A stretch of DNA of 64,000 nucleotides from Tachypleus tridentatus (taxonomy: Eukaryota; Arthropoda; Merostomata; Xiphosura; Limulidae): the NCBI RefSeq assembly GCF_004210375.1, contig NW_027467782.1, positions 22,857,276-22,921,275 on the forward strand, written 5' to 3'. The translations under genes and the position numbers were made by a program. The notes under the pieces are model-generated. The model saw only the letters and a list, made by a program, of their open reading frames with translations. It did not search any database and was not told the DNA's origin. Positions 33,662 to 46,606 of this stretch are shown in pieces; the first letter of the stretch is position 1; every line of letters starts with the position of its first letter.

Positions 33662-36522
33662 ATGGCTGATGATTTTGATGATATTGTTGGTGTTACACCA
33701 ACTTTGTCTTCTCTTTCTGATTTACCAAATGTTTTTTCTGTTGGTCATTTAAATTTAATACATGTTAATATTCGAAGTCTTACTCAAAATTTTGACCAAT
33801 TTCTTGTTTTTTTTACAATCAAGCGTTGTTAAATTTCATATAATAGCTTTTTCTGAAACTTGGTTTGTTGAGGATGGATTTGTTTCCTTTTCGATTCCAG
33901 GTTACTCCTTTTATTCTTCATCTTCTGGTCTAAATAAGGCTAGTGGAGTGGCAGTTTTGTTAAATTTGAGATACTGACTATGATAAAAGAAGTACAGTAC
34001 ATTAAGTCTGATGCTTTAATTTTATTTTGTATGATTCAAAATAAGAAATTTAATCTCTTTGTTGTTTATCGATCTCCTAGATTGCCTGTATTGAAATTTA
34101 TTGATGAGCTTTCATTAGAATTGAATTTATACAAATATGATATTAATATACTTGTTGGTGATTTTAATATAGATGTTTTGGCATTTGATGATGTTTGTTA
34201 TAAAATGCATATTTTAAGTTTTGTCTGAGAACAATCTTCGTATTATTATTTCTTCTCCTACACGGATAACCAATGTTACTAATTCTTGTATTGATCATTT
34301 TTTAATTAGTGGAAATACTGTTAAAAATTGTTATTCTTATATTGTTGAGAGTTTTTGACCGATCATTTTCCAATTGTTTTATGTATAGACATTTTATCGG
34401 ATCTAGAACATGTCTCAAATGTTCAAAAGATTAAGTTTAATGAATTGAGTTCTTGTTTGAATTTTTCAGATTGGTCCTGTGTTATGAATTGTTCTGATGT
34501 TAATGTTGCTTATGATAATTTTGCTGAAGTGTTAACTGATTGTATTCAAAGTTGTACTACTACTGTTTCTGTGTCACAAAAGTTTAGAAAAATTAAGCCA
34601 TGGATTACCAGTGAATTGGTTTTGTTAATGATTAAAAGAGATAAGTTAAAAAGAAAGTACATCAATTTCCTGATGATATTTATCTAAAGATTAGATTTAA
34701 GTGTTTAAGGAATTATGTTGTTAGCTTGACCCGTAAGACTAAATGGACTTATTATCATAACCTGTTTAAGAATGCTAAAACTATTAAACAGAATTGGAAT
34801 ATTGTTAACTCTATTATTGATGTTAAAAAAAAAAAAAGAAATTTTGTAATTTTGGTACTACTGATTTATCTGATTTGAATTATTTTTTGTTAATGTTGCT
34901 AAATCTACTTGCTCCAATCCTAAATTTTGTTCTCAGGGCATGCCTCCTGCTCCTTCTTCTTCTTGTTACCTATATCCTGTTACTGTATCAGAAACTATGA
35001 ATAATATTTTCTCCTTATCAAATTCAGCTTCTAATGGTGTAGATGGTGTTTCGGTTAAGATTTTGAAAGCTAATGCTAATCTTTTTGCACCAATTTCGAC
35101 TTTTTTAATTAATTTATCTTTTACTCAAGGGAAGTTTCCTAATGCTTTAAAGTTATCATTGGTCATTCCTATTTATAAATCTGGTAATATTTCTGATTTT
35201 ACGAATTATAGACCTATTTCCTTATTAATACATTTCTCTAAACTATTTGAAAAATCTATGAAGATTAGAATTTTATCATTTCTTGATAGACATTCAGTTT
35301 TGTCTCCTTCTCAATTTGGCTTTCGGCCTGGGCTTGGAACGGAGGTTGCTGTTGCTAAACTTGTGGGAAGTATTACAGAAGCTTTGGATTCTGATCTTCA
35401 TCCAATTGCTGTTTTTCTTGACTTAGCCAAAGCTTTTGATTCTGTTAATCATAAAATATTGTTAAATAAATTATCTTATTATGGTTTTAGAGGCATTGTT
35501 TTTTATTGGTTTTTTCTTACTTTCACAATAGAAAGCAATCGGTTTGTATCCATAATAATTATAGTGACTGGCTTACAATTAACGTTGGAGTACCACAAGG
35601 TTCTGTTCTGGGCCCTTTATTATTTCTCATTTATATAAATGATATTCTTTACCAACAGTTTTTTGGAGATATCCAAGCCTATGCTGATGATATTGCTGTT
35701 GTTTATAGTAAGCCAAATCTAATTAATGAAGCCATTATTTCTAGTGATCTTAATAAAATTAAAAATTGGCTTTTCTGTAATGACTTATCCTTAAATATAT
35801 CTAAATCTTTTCTTCTTCAGTTTAACCTTTATGGTGTCATTCCAGCTTTTCCTTCTATTTTTTATCATTCTAGTGATTGTTATACTTACCCTAATTGTAA
35901 GTGTCCCAAATTGACTCAAGTTTCCTCTGTTAAATATTTAGGAATTATTTTAGATCGAAAATTAAATTGGCAATTTCATATTAATTCTTTAGTTAATAAA
36001 TTAAAATATAGTTCTATGCTAATTTTTGAACTTTGTCATTGTGCTCCTTATCATATTTTGTTAAGTGTATATTATGCTCTCTTTCAATCTTTCTTACAAT
36101 ATTGTATTTCAATTTGGGGTGGCACATATAAGACTTTTTTAATTCCTATTCACAAGTTGCAAAAAAAGTGTTTTCTCTCTTATTTTTACTCATAGGCTTG
36201 ATACCGATTTCAGTAAATTTAACTCCCTCTTTCATATGATAAACTTTATTTATATTTTTTAGCTTTATCTACATTGCATGTTTCTTTTAATAGGCCTTTT
36301 AAAGTCACTTCATATTTTACACGACTTCAATCTTTTTTTCCAATTAATGTACCCACACCACGTAAAACAGTTACACTTCATCAATATCTTTATTTGGCAC
36401 CTCGTATTCATAATTTTATTCCTTATAGTATAAGATCTTCTATTAATCGTGTTAATCAAAAGAAATACTTAAAACAATGGATCTTAAATACTGATGATAT
36501 TATTCTGGGAACTTTATATTGA
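33662..36522 (+). pseudogene. LINE ORF2: APE endonuclease and reverse transcriptase (frame-broken)
   Basis: ATG at 33662 opens MADDFDDIVGVTPTLSSLSD. Endonuclease motifs follow in shifted frames: HVNIRSL, AFSETWF, VGDFNID (about 34158) and TDHFPIVL (34356). The RT part runs 34940-36195: SNGVDGVSVKIL, NYRPISLL, SQFGFRPGLGTE, FLDLAKAFDSVNH (motif A), VGVPQGSVLGPLLFLIYIND (motif B), AYADDIA (motif C intact), then KYLGIILDRKLNW and a C-terminal domain ending ILGTLY at 36522. Breaks lie near 33830, 33970, 34205, 34685 and 35515, several at T-runs and several shared with the minus copy. No RNase H follows. Confidence 0.8.
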
Positions 36523-37229
36523 TTTTGTAAGTTTTGATTTTACATTATTATGTGTTTAACCATCACAGGACGAGTTAACTCTTTGTTGATGGTTTTATAT
36601 TGATATTTGATTTTTTGTGTCTAATTTATTGCTTAATAAATTTATTATTATTATTATTAAATAACATTCAAATTTAATGAATAGCAAATAAATTATTTTA
36701 ACTAAACTTCTGTCCTCACCTTTAAATGAAATATTGTAAAATAAAACATCTCTTCCAGTTTCCTCCACAAATCATTTTGACCTTTTTCATGTTTTTTGTT
36801 TGTTTGTTCTTGACAGAAGGAAGTTTCTTTGTCTTATGTGGCATATGATTAGGTTTTACACAATATTTGTTAAATAATTTTACAGACATTTTTCATATAC
36901 AATTTGAAAGAATGCTAAATATGTTTTATTAAGATATTAAAACATTGTCAACGTTAACCAATTAGAATTTGGTTCTAAACAACCATAAATTGGAATATCG
37001 TCTGTTAAATAAGAATATTTTAGCTGTAACAGCACTTCCACATGAATGATAACAAGTTCCTAACAGAACACGATTCAGTTTTTATTACTTAACCAAACAT
37101 AAGATTTTTTCTTTGAAACCACAATAAATTAGAATATGTCGCTCAGTGTTTCACATGTTTTCTATAACTCAAATCTATATGAACCAATAATGTACAACAA
37201 TATTGTACATTGAAAATATGTAAATTTCC

Positions 37230-37335
37230 CTCATGCAATCAGGGGCTCGATTCCTCTCGGTGGGCTCAGCAGATAGCCCGATGTGGCTTTGCTGTAAGAA
37301 AACACGCACATACGCTCTCATGCAAAGAGCCTGAA
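37230..37335 (+). mobile_element. SINE family 2 fragment
   Basis: CAATCAGGGGCTCGATTCCT (B box), CGGTGGGCTCAGCAGATAGC and TGTAAGAAAACACGCACA show the tRNA-related part and tail in plus orientation; the head's 5' part is missing. Confidence 0.75.
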
Positions 37336-37539
37336 GTTATTCTATAGTTCCCAGTAGTGTGTGAAGCCAGTAAGGAAAGTGAAATAATTTTTCTCTTAAA
37401 TAAAAATTATGTCAATTAGTTGTTGTTTTCGTTTAACGCTTTAAATGATAAAACATTGTTGAAGTTGTTCTTTCGTTTCTTTATATCTGAATATGGAAAA
37501 ATACAGTTGCAGGCATAGTGCGTGTTACAGTTAAATTGA

Positions 37540-37822
37540 CGTGGTTTGGTTTGTTTTGAATTTCGCGCAAAGCTACATGAGGGCTATCTGCGCTAGCTGT
37601 CCCTAATTAAGCAGTGTAAAACTAGAGGGAAGGCAGCTGGTCATCACCACCCACCGCCAACTCTTGGGCTACTCTTTTACCAATAAATAGTGGGATTGAC
37701 CATCACATTATAACGCTCCCACGGCTGAAAGGACAACCATGTTTGGTTCGACGGAGACTCGAACCCGCAACCCTCAGATTACAAGTCGCCCGCCCCAGCC
37801 ACCTGGCCATGCTGGACATATT
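37540..37822 (-). mobile_element. tRNA-derived SINE family 1
   Basis: Near full-length copy from TTGAATTTCGCGCAAAGCTA through GAGACTCGAACCCGCAACCC to CCACCTGGCCATGCTGGAC. It sits in the spacer between the inverted LINE copies. Confidence 0.9.
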
Positions 37823-39425
37823 CACGTTTCAAAAGAACATTCTTGCAGGGCATTTCTCTGATGTTTTGACTTCTTCCCATGGAGGAAACTGCATTTCCGT
37901 TAGGTTTTTTTCAGTGATTCGTGAAAAGATAATTGTCTGACGGTTGTTCACTTTCTAATGTCAGTCAAACAACGTCCTCTACTATACCAGTTACAAGGTC
38001 AATATTCAAACTCTTTAATAGCGGTTAACTTGAGTCAGTCTAGAAAAAAACTTCTTCGTTTTTTCTGTCTTCCTCAAGTACTTACAATGGTTATTTCATC
38101 ACTCAGAGTTGCTGGTTTTCTTTATAATTCACTTTGTTCATCTCAATCTTGATTTTTATCTATTACGTTAACATTATTACTGGTAATTAATATAATTAAT
38201 TCTGACTGAAATTAACAAAAACGATCTAGTTCCGGTTTCCTTGGTTACATTTACAAAAAGTGTATATATACATATGTTTATCTTTAAAATTAAAATTTAT
38301 CTTACAAAAGCTACTTTTTAAGTAGAGTTTAATTTATATTTATTTGGTGCTTTGCACAAGTCCCTTGTTGTCCCTAAGCATTATATTATGACTTTTTATC
38401 TTTATATTCCATGGTAAAGAGTTGTCCAAGAGTTACCAGAGGATGATGTTGACAAGCTGCCTCATTTGTAGTGTATTAACTTCAAAATTAGGGACGGCTG
38501 AACATCCACAAATAAATAAACATATTGGTAGTGATAGTCACTTTGGACAAGTTTTACATTATCAAGGTGACTGAACAACGTGATATTTACTGTCTGGAAC
38601 ACAATAGTAACAAACTGAGTCTAAAGAGTATCTCAATATAACCAATCTTACTGGTGATCTTCACAAGAACTTCAAACAGAACTCTCCAGTAAAAACTACT
38701 GTCTTTTGTGACAAATAAACTATATTTCTTGCTGTACTTGTTAAGACAAAATAAATATGAAAATGGGAATTTAAAAATATGCAAATATAGATTGTAAACA
38801 AAACAAGGAAACCGGATTGGAGATGCTGTAAACATTATTTACTGAAACTAGAAACCCTTATTTTGGTTCCATGCTTTTACCTTTAATTATATTTGGTGTG
38901 TTCAAAATGAACTTTGTTTCCTAATCCTTTCGTGGCATCTATTTGCAGATTTGTAAATTCTCAGTTTTTATTTATCTTATTTTGTATACTGGATTATGGG
39001 CAAAGGATTATTGGGTAAGGTAGCAAACTTTATACATTGTAATGATAATAAACATAACTAATACCTAGTTGATACTGTTCGTGATTATTTACTGCACTAT
39101 TGACTATTTGATCGCATTTGTTTGAAATATAAAATGTTAAACTGCAGATGGAGATTTGTTTGAGAATATAGTGAACATTAATAGCTGCCGTGTAACGACA
39201 TTATGTATGTATAGTAAAGGAAAACTATATACAAGACACAACCTCCACTACGTGAGTATAACATTTTATAAGTACAATAGCAGTCTTTCAAATAAAACAT
39301 GAGACTAAAATGTCACAATAAATATTTCTTCTTGTCTTTTAAAGTAATTATTCTACGATGTGTGTAATAAAAGTTGATATCATGTGTATTGATTTATTTA
39401 CTACTTCTCTTCATGTATAATATAG
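37823..39425. other. Spacer of the inverted LINE pair; old SINE fragment only
   Basis: No gene seen. A strongly diverged SINE family 1 piece (GAGTTGTCCAAGAGTTACC, AATTAGGGACGGCTG) lies at about 38418-38505 in plus orientation. A possible tRNA-like relic lies at 39430-39560 (minus). Confidence 0.45.
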
Positions 39426-39757
39426 GGGCTGGCTTCTTAAAAAACACCGACTGTTTGGAATTAAACACAAAATTACATGGGGACCATGGGTATCGAAACT
39501 CGGTGTCTAGCGTTATAAATTCATAGATGTACCACTGTGCCACTAGAGGTGACCAAGTGTATAATGTAGAAAGCATTTAATATCTACATGTTACATATAA
39601 ATATATTTATCTGTTATAATAATATAATAATAATAATAAATTTATTAAGCAATAAATTAGACACAAAAATCAAATATCAATATAAAACCATCAACAAAGA
39701 GTTAACTCGTCCTGTGATGGTTAAACACATAATAATGTAAAATCAAAACTTACAAAA

Positions 39758-42575
39758 TCAATATAAAGTTCCCAGAATATTATCATCAGTATTTAAGATC
39801 CATTGTTTTAAGTATTTCTTTTGATTAACACGATTAATAGAAGATCTTATACTATAAGGAATAAAATTATGAATACGAGGTGCCAAATAAAGATATTGAT
39901 GAAGTGTAACTGTTTTACGTGGTGTGGGTACATTAATTGGAAAAAAAGATTGAAGTCGTGTAAAATATGAAGTGACTTTAAAAGGCCTATTAAAAGAAAC
40001 ATGCAATGTAGATAAAGCTAAAAAATATAAATAAAGTTTATCATATGAAAGAGGGGAGTTAAATTTACTGAAATCGGTATCAAGCCTATGAGTAAAAATA
40101 AGAGAGAAAACACTTTTTTGCAACTTGTGAATAGGAATTAAAAAAGTCTTATATGTGCCACCCCAAATTGAAATACAATATTGTAAGAAAGATTGAAAGA
40201 GAGCATAATATACACTTAACAAAATATGATAAGGAGCACAATGACTAAGTTCAAAAATTAGCATAGAACTATATTTTAATTTATTAACTAAAGAATTAAT
40301 ATGAAATTGCCAATTTAATTTTCGATCTAAAATAATTCCTAAATATTTAACAGAGGAAACTTGAGTCAATTTGGGACACTTACAATTAGGGTAAGTATAA
40401 CAATCACTAGAATGATAAAAAATAGAAGGAAAAGCTGGAATGACACCATAAAGGTTAAACTGAAGAAGAAAAGATTTAGATATATTTAAGGATAAGTCAT
40501 TACAGAAAAGCCAATTTTAATTTTATTAAGATCACTAGAAATAATGGCTTCATTAATTAGATTTGGCTTACTATAAACAACAGCAATATCATCGGCATAG
40601 GCTTGGATATCTCCAAAAAACTGTTGGTAAAGAATATCATTTATATAAATGAGAAATAATAAAGGGCCCAGAACAGAACCTTGTGGTACTCAACATTAAT
40701 TGTAAGCCAATCACTATAATTATTATGGATACAAACTGATTGCTTTCTATTGTGAAAGTAAGAAAAAACCAATCAAAAACAATGCCTCTAAAACCATAAT
40801 AAGATAATTTATTTAACAATATTTTATGATTAACAGAATCAAAAGCTTTGGCTAAGTCAAGAAAAACAGCAATTGGATGAAGATCAGAATCTAAAGCTTC
40901 TGTAATACTTCCCACAAGTTTAGCAACAGCAACCTCCGTTCCAAGCCCAGGCCGAAAGCCAAATTGAGAAGGAGACAAAACTGAATGTCTATCAAGAAAT
41001 GATAAAATTCTAATCTTCATAGATTTTTCAAATAGTTTAGAGAAATGTATTAATAAGGAAATAGGTCTATAATTCGTAAAATCAGAAATATTACCAGATT
41101 TATAAATAGGAATGACCAATGATAACTTTAAAGCATTAGGAAACTTCCCTTGAGTAAAAGATAAATTAATTAAAAAAGTCAAAATTGGTGCAAAAGATTA
41201 GCATTAGCTTTCAAAATCTTAACCGAAACACCATCTACACCATTAGAAGCTGAATTTGATAAGGAGAAAATATTATTCATAGTTTCAGATACAGTAACAG
41301 GATATAGGTAACAAGAAGAAGAAGGAGCAGGAGGCATGCCCTGAGAACAAAATTTAGGATTGGAGCAAGTAGATTTAGCAACATTAACAAAAAAATTAAT
41401 TCAAATCAGATAAATCAGTAGTACCAAAATTACAAAATTTCTTTTTTTTTTTTTAACATCAATAATAGAGTTAACAATATTCCAATTCTGTTTAATAGTT
41501 TTAGCATTCTTAAACAGGTTATGATAATAAGTCCATTTGGTCTTACGGGTCAAGCTAACAACATAATTCCTTAAACACTTAAATCTAATCTTTAGATAAA
41601 TATCATCAGGAAATTGATGTACTTTCTTTTTAACTTATCTCTTTTAATCATTAACAAAACCAATTCACTGGTAATCCATGGCTTAATTTTTCTAAACTTT
41701 CGTGACACAGAAACAGTAGTAGTACAACTTTGAATACAATCAGTTAACACTTCAGCAAAATTATCATAAGCAACATTAACATCAGAACAATTCATAACAC
41801 AGGACCAATCTGAAAAATTCAAACAAGAACTCAATTCATTAAACTTAATCTTTTGAACATTTGAGACATGTTCTAGATCCGATAAAATGTCTATACATAA
41901 AACAATTGGAAAATGATCGGTCAAAAAACTCTCAACAATATAAGAATAACAATTTTTAATAGTATTTCCACTAATTAAAAATGATCAATACAAGAATTAG
42001 TAACATTGGTTATCCGTGTAGGAGAAGAAATAATAATACGAAGATTGTTCTCAGACAAAAACTTAAAATATGCATTTTTATAACAAACATCATCAAATGC
42101 CAAAACATCTATATTAAAATCACCAACAAGTATATTAATATCATATTTGTATAAATTCAATTCTAATGAAAGCTCATCAATAAATTTCAATACAGGCAAT
42201 CTAGGAGTTCGATAAACAACAAAGAGATTAAATTTCTTATTTTGAATCATACAAAATAAAATTAAAGCATCAGACTTAATGTACTGCACTTCTTTTATCA
42301 TAGTCAGTATCTCAAATTTAACAAAACTGCCACTCCACTAGCCTTATTTAGACCAGAAGATGAAGAATAAAAGGAGTAACCTGGAATCGAAAAGGAAACA
42401 AATCCATCCTCAACAAACCAAGTTTCAGAAAAGCTATTATATGAAATTTAACAACGCTTGATTGTAAAACCAAGAAATTGGTCAAAATTTTGAGTAAGAC
42501 TTCGAATATTAACATGTATTAAATTTAAATGACCAACAGAAAAACATTTGGTAAATCAGAAAGAAGACAAAGTTG
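39758..42575 (-). pseudogene. LINE ORF2, minus copy (endonuclease and RT, frame-broken)
   Basis: Open parts are 42301-41975 (VGDFNIDVLAFDD, and further to NSCIDHF), 41924-41592 (TDHFPIVL), 41182-40637 (RT motif A FLDLAKAFDSVNH) and 40369-39758 (KYLGIILDRKLNW to ILGTLY). The endonuclease piece is longer than in the plus copy because one frameshift is absent here. Breaks at the GTTTTGTTAAA site, the T6 run (40763-40768) and the poly-A run near 41440 are common to both copies. Motif B has a private one-base loss (GTTGAGTACC for GTTGGAGTACC). Confidence 0.8.
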
Positions 42576-42620
42576 GTGTAACACCAACAATATCATCAAA
42601 ATCATCAGCCATTGCAGTAT

Positions 42621-43647
42621 TTATAAATTATTAAGATCAATCAAGCAACGTAAAACAATGGGCTGAGTAGTTTCTGATTTCCTAATAAGAATATTACCAT
42701 TCGATACCCAAAGAAATTTATAGCCAAGATCTTTCTGTTTTCGTTTTGCTTGCATGAAAATATCACGATAATATGGGGAGAGATGTTCGTTAACATAAAC
42801 TGGATAAGATTCATTACAGACCTTAATATCATTAGTATTAAGAGAGCGAAATTTAGTTTTCTTAAGTTTAAGCAGATCAAATTTAATTTGCTTACGACAA
42901 AACTTAACAACAATCTGTCTCGGACTCTTATTTTCAGTTGTTTTCTTTCCTATACGATGAACAGTGTCAATATCTGTAGGAGCACAGTCAACCCCAAAAG
43001 TAGTTGTAATCTTCCCAACAACTTCTTGCAAATTCTCATCAGGCTTCTCTGGAATACCTCCAATCAAAACATTATAGTTATAAGAATATTGTTCCGCTTC
43101 ACACATCTTCCTCCGAAAACTTGCCATCTCCTTCCACAATTCTTCATTTTCATGCTTTAATGTTTTATTTTCCTGTTTACACTCCTTAACTTCAGCTCTC
43201 AAAGTTGTGATATCCTCACTCATAGTTTCTACCTTCTCTGAATAATATTGAAAGGAAGTCACTAATTCTTCGACCTTTACTTTAATTAAGTGAAAGTCAT
43301 CAAGTCTTGACAAAATTTCAGTAACTTTTGTCTTAAGCCACTTCATATCTGCCTCCCCCCATATTTAAATCAAGCTCACTATTCTCAACAAGATTAACTG
43401 TCTCCCCCTCTAACGAAATGGACACAGTCCTTCTTAATGGAGTTTCACTATTTAGGCTTAACTTTCTTTTTCTCATACAAAAATCACATTCATAACTTTT
43501 CCCAATTTCATTTAAATATTCCAAATCCTGTTCAGTTAAGTTCTTACATCTTAAATGATACCATTTTTGACACTCACCAGAGCAATGAAGGGCTTTATCA
43601 CCAACTTTAATATAAACTTTACATTGAGCACAAAATCTACGTGGCAT
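42621..43647 (-). pseudogene. LINE ORF1, minus copy (two overlapping pieces)
   Basis: First piece 43647-43333: the PHD-like finger protein reads on past the point where the plus copy breaks (MRKRKLSLNSETPLRRTVS) and ends NMGGGRYEVA. Second piece 43346-42621: coiled coil and RRM-like block, 241 residues, ending CLIDLNNL, eight residues longer than in the plus copy. The pieces overlap by 14 bases in different frames at a run of six G (43355-43360 as C). The predicted role is an RNA-binding ORF1 chaperone. Confidence 0.75.
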
Positions 43648-43667
43648 ACTAGTCAGCCATTTGTAAC

Positions 43668-44930
43668 TTGACTGATAATTCTTCTTTCACCTTATATACA
43701 ACATTTTTAAATGGGTCGTTTTGTACTGCTTTTCTTTTTTACAACTTTTTATGTAGGTATAGTCTTAGTAATAAACAACAAAGGGTTTAAAGTGTTTGAA
43801 CTGAATTGAATATTTACTATTTAAGGTGTTTTTCGTCGTCACATTCTATACGGTTTTGTTGTGATCCATTTTATGAAACACTGCTGTGGTTCATGATAAA
43901 ATTTGTTTATTATGATTTTGCTGGCTCTCTTTATTTATACTGGTTTCTATTTCTCACTTAGTCCAATAATATAAAATTAAAAAATCTCCCATTATTCACC
44001 ATATCTTCATTGCCACTCAACTCAGAAATCAGTGCAATATAAAAATACAATATTAGAAACATTGCTTTACGTGTATCATTTCTGTAGCTGACCAACTGTA
44101 GTACAATTAGAAGTGATGTATTTCTGTCTTTTCTTTTCGTCCGTAGCTCCCTGGTTTATCAACACATACTTGATTATTCAATAATTCTCTGTGAAGAAGA
44201 CACTATATGTATTATTTTTACACTGTTCTGTCTGAAGAAGAACAGAATTTTATTCAAGTTTCATTTTTCAAATGAATTTATGATTTTATATGTTTTAGTA
44301 TGTGTGTTAATAAAATAAAGTCTTGTCCTCTAATTGGAATAAAGCTTCTTGGTGTGGTAATTTCATTTTATGCCATATTATCTGTCGTACATTATGCAAG
44401 TGCTCTACAAACTTCACCCCTACATCACTTACTAGTAAGGTTGGTATTGAACCCTGGATACCTTGTACAATGGTCAAGTGGTTTGCTTACTGAGATAACT
44501 TACTGGATATTCGATAACTAAGTACAAAGTCATTGGACAGTTTCTTACTCAATGTTATGTATCTATAAATTATATTTTAGTTGTCTTCTACTCGCTATGG
44601 TACGTCAACCTATATCCATACAGGATTTTAAAATATTTAGTGTTTCCGCTATTAATTTATCTTTCTTAATTATTCAGTAGATAAATCGTTTAAAATACTA
44701 AAAACAAATATCTGGTCCAATCTATCGGTTAGTTCGTCAACTGTATTTGAGAAATATCAGTTTTGGAAGATTATTCCCCCCATCAACTACCTTGAAAATA
44801 CATCAGCGGTATATCTTTAATACCTTTGAAATCCCAACTGTACTTATATTCAACATCAATGGTTTCAAGCTCTTGATTAACAATAATTTCTCTTTATTAA
44901 CCATTTTATGACAACTAATTCTGCTGTTCT
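43668..44930. other. No recognised gene
   Basis: AT-rich. An open stretch at 44300-44521 (plus) has a hydrophobic start (LLGVVISFYAILSVVHYASA) but no family match, splice context or conserved motif that I can name; it is probably chance. Confidence 0.4.
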
Positions 44931-44936
44931 ATCGAC

Positions 44937-45040
44937 GTGGTTTGGTTTGAATTTCACGCAAAGCTAAAGGTGGGCTATGTGCGCTACCCGTGCCTAATTT
45001 AGCAGTGTAAGACTAGAGGAGGGCAGTTAGTCTCGAGTTA
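44937..45040 (-). mobile_element. Truncated SINE family 1
   Basis: TTTGAATTTCACGCAAAGCT to AAGACTAGAGGAGGGCAGTT; the copy stops mid-body at the left edge of the LTR fossil. Confidence 0.75.
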
Positions 45041-46606
45041 GTATCTGTGTGCTCCACTCACCCACTACATCCTCACTTAAAAATAAATAAGTCGTGTAAC
45101 AACATGTACTATCAGTCGAAGTTCCAACAGCTAAGCTAATTCAAACATTGGCCTGCCTCCTCACCGTTACGTGATTGGTGAAGTCTTGGAGGATAATTTT
45201 GGAGTAAATAACAACAGGTTGGGTAAAATAAAGAAAGAAGTCGAGGTAGAGAAGTTAGCTTAAGGTTCTTTAAGTGGGGTAAGTAGAAAATAAAATTAAA
45301 TAAGTAACTATGGCTACTGCTAGCATAGACACCACTACTACCAGAAGGGCTGATGATAATGTAGAAGCTGTACCAGATACACCCACTCAAGTAGGTTCAT
45401 GAGGCACTAGACACTACTCTTACCTGAGGGGCTGATGATAATGTGGAAGCTGTGTCAGATCCACCCACTCAAGCAGGTTCGTAAGGCACTAGACACTACT
45501 ACTACCAGAAGGGATGATGATAATGTGGAAGCTGTGTCAGATCCACTCACTCAAGTAGGTTCGTAAGGCACTACACACTTAACGTGCACGATATCTTTTT
45601 TCACTGTAAGCTCGACGAGGATGTCGAAAGTTTTGTAGATGTATTAAATGAAGTTGTTAGAATATCTGGTTGGACGGACGCACAGAAATCAGACATTTTG
45701 AGACTAAGAACAGCAGGAAAAGCAAAACGTTTCATTGAGGCATTGCGTGAAACTGTAGATTTTCAGTTTGTAACACGTATGCTGACAGAGGAATATGGTA
45801 AACGAGAAAGGCCAAGCACAATCATGGCACAATTACGAAATATGAATCAAGAAAAAGGTGAGTCTGTTCGAGTGTTTGGACATAAGCTACAAGAGCAAGG
45901 TAGTAGATTACGTAGAATTTAGATTAGATGATGATCCAAGATACACTAAAGTCTGAGTATGAGCGAAGGTCGCTTAGCGATAGAACTCTGAATGATGTTA
46001 ATGAATCCAATACCCCACGAGCAACCTTATTAGATTAATCAAGGAAACAAGAGAGCAACAGATATACAGGCACAAGCAGTCTGTAATAAGTATGATAAGT
46101 AAGAGTACAAATGAAACAGTAAACTGGCGAGACGGACAAAATAAGTGCGAGGACTTGTAGTGTTTTAAATGGGGTAAGGTTGGCCACATAACAAAAAATT
46201 GTTTTATAAAACAAAATAAAAATGAGCCTGTAAGTTGTTTTGCGTGTTGTATTTTACGTTTAGTGAGGATTTTACAGGAAGGATTAATTCAGAAGTATAA
46301 GATTTTAGTTAGACGATATCTTGTTGAGATAGAAGATTTGTTATTAGGATTAAAGGATATTAAAGATAGCGTTTAGATTTCAGATCTGACTCAACAGAAA
46401 CGTGAGGCAGGTGGAAATGTCCTGAAAGTTTTGTTAGGAACTGCAACCACAGATGATTTACGTGAATTAAACAAGAAAGTATGACATCAAAGACAAGTAT
46501 CCAGAGAAATGATTCATTTAATAGGTGAACAGATGACTATAATGAATTCATTAAACCAGACACTTGAATTACATGAACAGGAAATTAAAAGCGTATCTAT
46601 ATAGAG

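Larger units (their letters stand above)
32617..36658 (+). mobile_element. Full-length LINE (CR1/Daphne-like), plus copy of an inverted pair
   Basis: Begins at AAATGGCTGACTAGTATGCC, the same point as the minus copy at 43665, and ends in an ATT-repeat tail at about 36640-36658. It has an ORF1 with a PHD-like finger and coiled coil and an ORF2 with endonuclease and RT but no RNase H. The RT carries a Cys-rich insert (CYTYPNCKCPKL) that I associate with the Daphne/CR1 side of the Jockey superfamily; the clade is inference. Flanks outside the element do not match those of the minus copy. Confidence 0.85.
39617..43665 (-). mobile_element. Full-length LINE (CR1/Daphne-like), minus copy of the inverted pair
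   Basis: The reverse complement of 32617-36658 with only scattered differences by eye, ending in the same ATT-type tail at about 39617-39645. Together the two copies form arms of about 4 kb around a spacer of about 3 kb. The 5' boundary is identical in both copies while the genomic flanks differ, which points to two insertions from one source rather than a simple inverted duplication. Confidence 0.85.

Noticed and set aside
36660-39615. A gene in the spacer of the inverted LINE pair (for example 37958-38152)
   Set aside because: Only short open stretches without motifs or splice signals; the spacer is SINEs and AT-rich DNA.
44300-44521. 73-residue plus-strand open frame with hydrophobic start
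   Set aside because: No family match and no splice or regulatory context.
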